Below, piece after piece: positions 61,275-64,000 of a stretch of DNA of 64,000 nucleotides. The stretch's first letter is position 1; each line of letters starts with the position of its first letter. A model generated the notes under the pieces. It was not told the origin of the DNA, did no database searches, and was given only the letters and a program-made list of their open reading frames with translations. The position numbers and the translations under genes were made by a program. The stretch is from Clostridium sporogenes (GTDB taxonomy: Bacteria; Bacillota; Clostridia; Clostridiales; Clostridiaceae): NCBI RefSeq assembly GCF_001020205.1, contig NZ_CP011663.1, positions 1,736,001-1,800,000 of the forward strand, given 5' to 3'.

Positions 61275-62627
61275 GTGAACAAAAAATTAGAGAAGGATTT
61301 TACTACAGGAAATACAACAAAAAAATTAATTGGAATTACAATTCCATTACTTATAGCTTTTATATTTAACATGGCATATACCATAGTTGATAGTGTTTGG
61401 ATTGGAAATTTACTAGGAGAAAAGGCCATGGCGGCTCTTACCATATCTATGCCACCCATCCTTTTGTTTACTTCTGTTGCAATGGGAGCTACTAATGGAA
61501 TAGCAATTTTATTATCCAAAAATATTGGGGCTAACAAAAAGAATAGTATAAATAAAGTGGTTTCTACCTCCTTTGTAGGTGCAATAATTTTTAGCATAAT
61601 GGTAACTATTATTTGTGAATTTGGTACCAATATTATTTTAAATCTTTTAAATACGCCATATAGTATATATTCTATGGCAAAGGACTATTTTGTTATATAT
61701 ATGTTAGGATATGTTTTTGTATTTATGTATTTATATTTTACTGCTATATTGCGTAGTTTTGGTAATACAATTATGCAGATGATTTCTATTATTCTTTGTA
61801 CTTTACTCAATTTAGTGTTAGATCCTATTTTTATAAATAAATTGGGAATAAGAGGAGCTGCATTTGCAACATTATTTTCACAAGGAATTATGATGGGGAT
61901 TATGGTTATATATATTATTAAGAAAAAAATAATTATAATTGATTTTAAATTATTTGATAAAAATATTTTAAAGGAAATAGTAAAAAATGCAGTTCCGTCT
62001 ATTATTCAACAAAGCATTCCTGCAATTAGTACAAGTTTTATAACTTCTTTAGTCAGCGGGTTTGGTATATTACCCATAGCTGCTTTTGGTATTTCAGGAA
62101 AATTGGAAACAATTTTATTTTATCCAGCTATGGCTCTTAATATGACAATTACCACTTGTACTGGTCAATGTTTCGGTGCTAAAAATACTAAAAAAGCAAA
62201 AGAGTATCTTAATAGTGGTATGTTATTAGGCAGTGGATTTTTAACAATATTAACAGTTATAGTAGTAGTTTTTTCAAAAAATTTAGCATCTATATTTGGA
62301 GCTGGTGAAAGTGTCGGAAAATTGGTTCAAGTTTATTTTTTAATTATTTCAATTGGATATATTTGCAATACTATTACTAACTGTGTACTTGGAATAGTTA
62401 ATGGTTTTGGGAAACCAAGAGCAGCTATGTACTTAATGATTTTTTACTATATAATTATTCGTATGCCTCTAGCAAAAATATTATCTTTAACTACACTAGC
62501 ATTAAATGGAATTTGGATTGCAGTTTTACTAAGCCATATTTCAGCATCTATAGCAGGGCTCTGGTATTTTAGATCATTATTAAAAAAAGAAGATAGAAGA
62601 GCTCATGTTAAATTAGGAGTAAATTAG
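61275..62627 (+). CDS. MATE-family multidrug efflux protein
   Basis: 450 residues with 12 membrane segments. MATE signatures: ITIPLLIAFIFNMAYTIVDS at helix 1, MGATNGIAILLSKNIGANKK in helix 3, NLVLDPIFI, and the repeated pattern FGISGKLETILFYPAMALNM with CTGQCFGAKNTKKA in the second half. Na+- or H+-driven export of cationic compounds. GTG start after AAAGAAGAGGATTTAA. Downstream of a TetR-type gene that probably represses it. Confidence 0.92.
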   Translation: MNKKLEKDFTTGNTTKKLIGITIPLLIAFIFNMAYTIVDSVWIGNLLGEKAMAALTISMPPILLFTSVAMGATNGIAILLSKNIGANKKNSINKVVSTSFVGAIIFSIMVTIICEFGTNIILNLLNTPYSIYSMAKDYFVIYMLGYVFVFMYLYFTAILRSFGNTIMQMISIILCTLLNLVLDPIFINKLGIRGAAFATLFSQGIMMGIMVIYIIKKKIIIIDFKLFDKNILKEIVKNAVPSIIQQSIPAISTSFITSLVSGFGILPIAAFGISGKLETILFYPAMALNMTITTCTGQCFGAKNTKKAKEYLNSGMLLGSGFLTILTVIVVVFSKNLASIFGAGESVGKLVQVYFLIISIGYICNTITNCVLGIVNGFGKPRAAMYLMIFYYIIIRMPLAKILSLTTLALNGIWIAVLLSHISASIAGLWYFRSLLKKEDRRAHVKLGVN

Positions 62628-62677
62628 TAAAAAATATTTTATTACTTATTAGTTAGTTGAGTTATTAATACTATTGA

Positions 62678-63046
62678 CCTTATAATAGTGCTATTTATAA
62701 TGATAAGGGAACTATCCATTATGTGAATATTCAAAATAATGGTACGATAGATTGTATACCTAAAGATTCATGCATAGAAAGAACTTGCTATGTAGATAAA
62801 GCAGGAGCACATCCGTTAAATGCTAAAGCTTTACCATCAAAAATTAAAGGATTATTACAGGTAATTAATGAATATGAAGCATTAACAGTGGAGGCAGGAG
62901 TACATGGGGATTATGGTGCTGCTTTGCAGGCGCTAGTAATTCATCCTTTAGTAGAAAGTAGCATTGCTAAAGACTTGCTAGATGATATAATAAGGGAGAA
63001 TATTCATTACTTACCTCAATTTAAGAAATGTATTGTAGGAGAATAA
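62678..63046 (+). pseudogene. C-terminal remnant of a GH4 6-phospho-glucosidase
   Basis: An open frame of 123 codons without a start at the right place. It reads IYNDKGTIHYVNIQNNGTID, GAHPLNAKALPSKIKGLLQ and EAGVHGDYGAALQALVIHPL, which match the C-terminal third of NAD-dependent GH4 glycosidases (6-phospho-beta- or maltose-6-phosphate glucosidases, about 440 aa). The NAD-binding and catalytic N-terminal parts are missing. A GTG at 62723 has no ribosome site. Clearly a truncated gene, probably non-functional. Confidence 0.85.
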
Positions 63047-63097
63047 TATACAAAAAAGCCAGTTTATAATGGAAAATAATAAATTTTAATATAGGTA

Positions 63098-63126
63098 TTG
63101 ACATAATAGTAAATGGAGTATATTAT
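63098..63126 (+). promoter_or_regulatory. Promoter of the T-box transcript
   Basis: Consensus TTGACA (63098-63103), 17-bp spacer, TATTAT (63121-63126). Starts the leader of brnQ. Confidence 0.85.
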
Positions 63127-63149
63127 ATAAACAATAATTAAAACAAATT

Positions 63150-63427
63150 CAATGAAGAGAAAAAGTAAGTTATATTTTGTTCCACAGAGAGTTGGCATTT
63201 TGCTGTAAGCCAATGTTCAAGATATTGCTGAAAATCATCTCTGAGAAGCAAAGCTGAAATTAATTTCAGTAAGTTTTGCCGGAGTCTTTCACCGTTAAAA
63301 GATAAGCGTATTGTTGGATACGTAACTAAGAGCTATAAAAGGTTTATTTGTGATAGACTTTTTTATAGAATTAGGGTGGTAACGCGGTTTAACCCGTCCC
63401 TTATTTTTAAGGGACGGGTTTTTTATA
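63150..63427 (+). promoter_or_regulatory. T-box riboswitch, isoleucine type (AUC specifier)
   Basis: Stem I base CAGAGA / TCTCTG, with the loop 5' of TCTCTG reading GAAAATCA: the codon in the specifier position is ATC followed by A. The T-box AGGGTGGTAACGCGG is at 63373-63387 and the terminator AACCCGTCCC / GGGACGGGTT plus T tract at 63391-63424. Uncharged tRNA-Ile should stabilise the antiterminator and switch on the downstream branched-chain amino acid transporter. The specifier was assigned by position, not by folding. Confidence 0.9.
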
Positions 63428-63446
63428 TTCTAAAGGGGGCGATTAC

Positions 63447-63476
63447 ATGGATATAGAGGATGATATTATTATTTGA
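63447..63476 (+). CDS. 9-codon isoleucine-rich mini-ORF after the T-box
   Basis: ATG after AAAGGGGGCGATTAC, an excellent ribosome site, encodes MDIEDDIII and stops at TGA. Four of nine residues are Ile, the amino acid sensed by the T-box above it. It may be a leader peptide or the stump of the original first gene before the 63494-63648 element was inserted. Confidence 0.45.
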   Translation: MDIEDDIII

Positions 63477-63493
63477 CAAAAGAAAGTATTTAG

Positions 63494-63648
63494 GCACATT
63501 CAAATAAATAACAAGTCAGTATGATAGCCTATTTTGCGTCATACTGTGTCAGCAGAACCCGCCGATAGCATTACTAGCAACGGAACCTGCTTCCTTGTCT
63601 GACACAAAATATACTGCCATCTTTGAATTGTTATTTATTTTCATGTGC
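63494..63648. mobile_element. MITE-like element with terminal inverted repeats
   Basis: 155 bp bounded by imperfect 21-bp inverted repeats (GCACATTCAAATAAATAACAA and the complement of TTGTTATTTATTTTCATGTGC; two mismatches). The inside is visibly richer in G+C than its surroundings and contains further stems: CAGTATGA / TCATACTG and TGTGTCAG / CTGACACA. No coding capacity. Lies between the T-box and brnQ. Could be a non-autonomous transposable element or a conserved structured RNA. Confidence 0.6.
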
Positions 63649-63671
63649 ATTACACAAGGGGGAAATGACAA

Positions 63672-64000
63672 ATGAAAAACTTATCAAAAGAAAACTTATC
63701 AAAAAAAGATTTATTATTAGTGGGTCTAATGTTATTCTCATTATTCTTTGGAGCAGGGAATTTAATATTCCCTCCATTTTTGGGACAAGCAGCCGGAGGA
63801 AAAACTTATCTAGCAATGGCAACATTTTTTATAACAACAGTGGGGTTTCCAATTTTAGGAGTAGTAGCCGTTGCTAAATCTGGTGGATTAACTAATTTAG
63901 CTAAAAGAGTTAATGCTGTATTTGCAGTAATCTTTACAGTTTTAATATATTTATCTATAGGTCCTTGTTTAGGAATTCCAAGGGCAGGTAGTTTACCTTT
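63672..64000 (+). CDS. brnQ: Branched-chain amino acid transporter, partial (runs off the window)
   Basis: First 109 codons visible. LIVCS-family start: KKDLLLVGLMLFSLFFGAGN, then LIFPPFLGQAAGG and a third segment at GPCLGIPRAGSLP, all typical of BrnQ Na+-coupled carriers for Ile, Leu and Val (about 440 aa when complete). ATG follows AAGGGGGAAATGACAA. The Ile T-box upstream fits. The 3' part lies outside the window. Confidence 0.93.
   Translation, partial: MKNLSKENLSKKDLLLVGLMLFSLFFGAGNLIFPPFLGQAAGGKTYLAMATFFITTVGFPILGVVAVAKSGGLTNLAKRVNAVFAVIFTVLIYLSIGPCLGIPRAGSLP

Noticed and set aside
62723..63046. Intact small gene of 107 codons
   Set aside because: The matching GH4 sequence continues upstream of its GTG to 62678, no ribosome site precedes it, and the N-terminal two thirds are missing: a remnant.
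63623..63877. 84-codon plus-strand frame over the brnQ start
   Set aside because: Out of frame with brnQ, whose protein sequence and ribosome site are convincing.

Overview
The window is strongly AT-rich and has A/G-rich Shine-Dalgarno sites, short intrinsic terminators and a GerA-family spore germination gene. It also carries a T-box, a preQ1 riboswitch and an arginine deiminase pathway. Together these point to a spore-forming Clostridium, most like proteolytic C. botulinum / C. sporogenes. That assignment is inference from gene content, not from a database match. Almost all genes lie on the + strand.

Layout. 0.1-2.8 kb: a three-gene ABC exporter. 2.9-9.3 kb: a MalT/LuxR-type (LAL) regulator facing a very small minus-strand gene that recurs 2.15 kb away, with a WYL regulator, a zinc-ribbon/GyrI-like protein and a GerA/SpoVAF-like protein. 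9.6-11.3 kb: TetR regulator and amidohydrolase. 11.3-16.2 kb: preQ1 riboswitch, a 2-hydroxyacyl-CoA-dehydratase-like protein with its ATPase activator, then queD, queE, folE, queC, i.e. GTP to preQ0. 16.3-23.1 kb: AraC regulator, DUF3788, CPBP protease, soluble chemoreceptor, DUF975, deoC, rbsK. 23.2-31.8 kb: complete his operon (hisZ-G-D-B-H-A-C-F-I-E) with HisZ and short HisG. 31.9-39.1 kb: sulfur cluster (split YeeE halves around a TusA-like protein, LysR, AGCS-type carrier, CoA-disulfide reductase/rhodanese, full-length YeeE). 39.3-43.7 kb: lantibiotic-immunity-type ABC transporter with two-component system. 43.7-47.0 kb: arcA and arcD behind an array of ARG-box-like sites. 47.4-53.0 kb: KdpD/KdpE-like pair and a Trk-type K+ uptake operon whose trkH is broken at a TA repeat. 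53.2-60.4 kb: hemolysin III, DUF1836, a two-component system and a phosphodiester-glycosidase-domain protein between two membrane-anchored propeller-like proteins. 60.5-64.0 kb: TetR/MATE pair, a remnant of a GH4 glycosidase, an Ile T-box, a 9-codon Ile-rich ORF, a MITE-like element and the start of brnQ.

How parts work together. Small-molecule regulation dominates: preQ1 for queuosine, uncharged tRNA-Ile for brnQ, probably ArgR for arginine catabolism, and local operators for the TetR, LysR and his genes. The his operon has unusually long gaps; in two of them RNA structure or a coupled small ORF appears to decide how the next gene is initiated.

Best candidates for something undescribed: (1) two near-identical 15-codon mini-genes with their own terminators, one convergent with the LAL regulator and the other next to a probable remnant of such a regulator; (2) the dehydratase/activator pair inside a preQ1-controlled deazaguanine cluster that lacks queF in view; (3) a shared hairpin leader before queC and before the CoA-disulfide reductase gene; (4) a hairpin-bridged Shine-Dalgarno site at hisD; (5) two genes whose only sensible start codon is ATA; (6) the T-box followed by an Ile-rich mini-ORF. 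All rest on sequence reading alone; no alignment, folding or database search was run.
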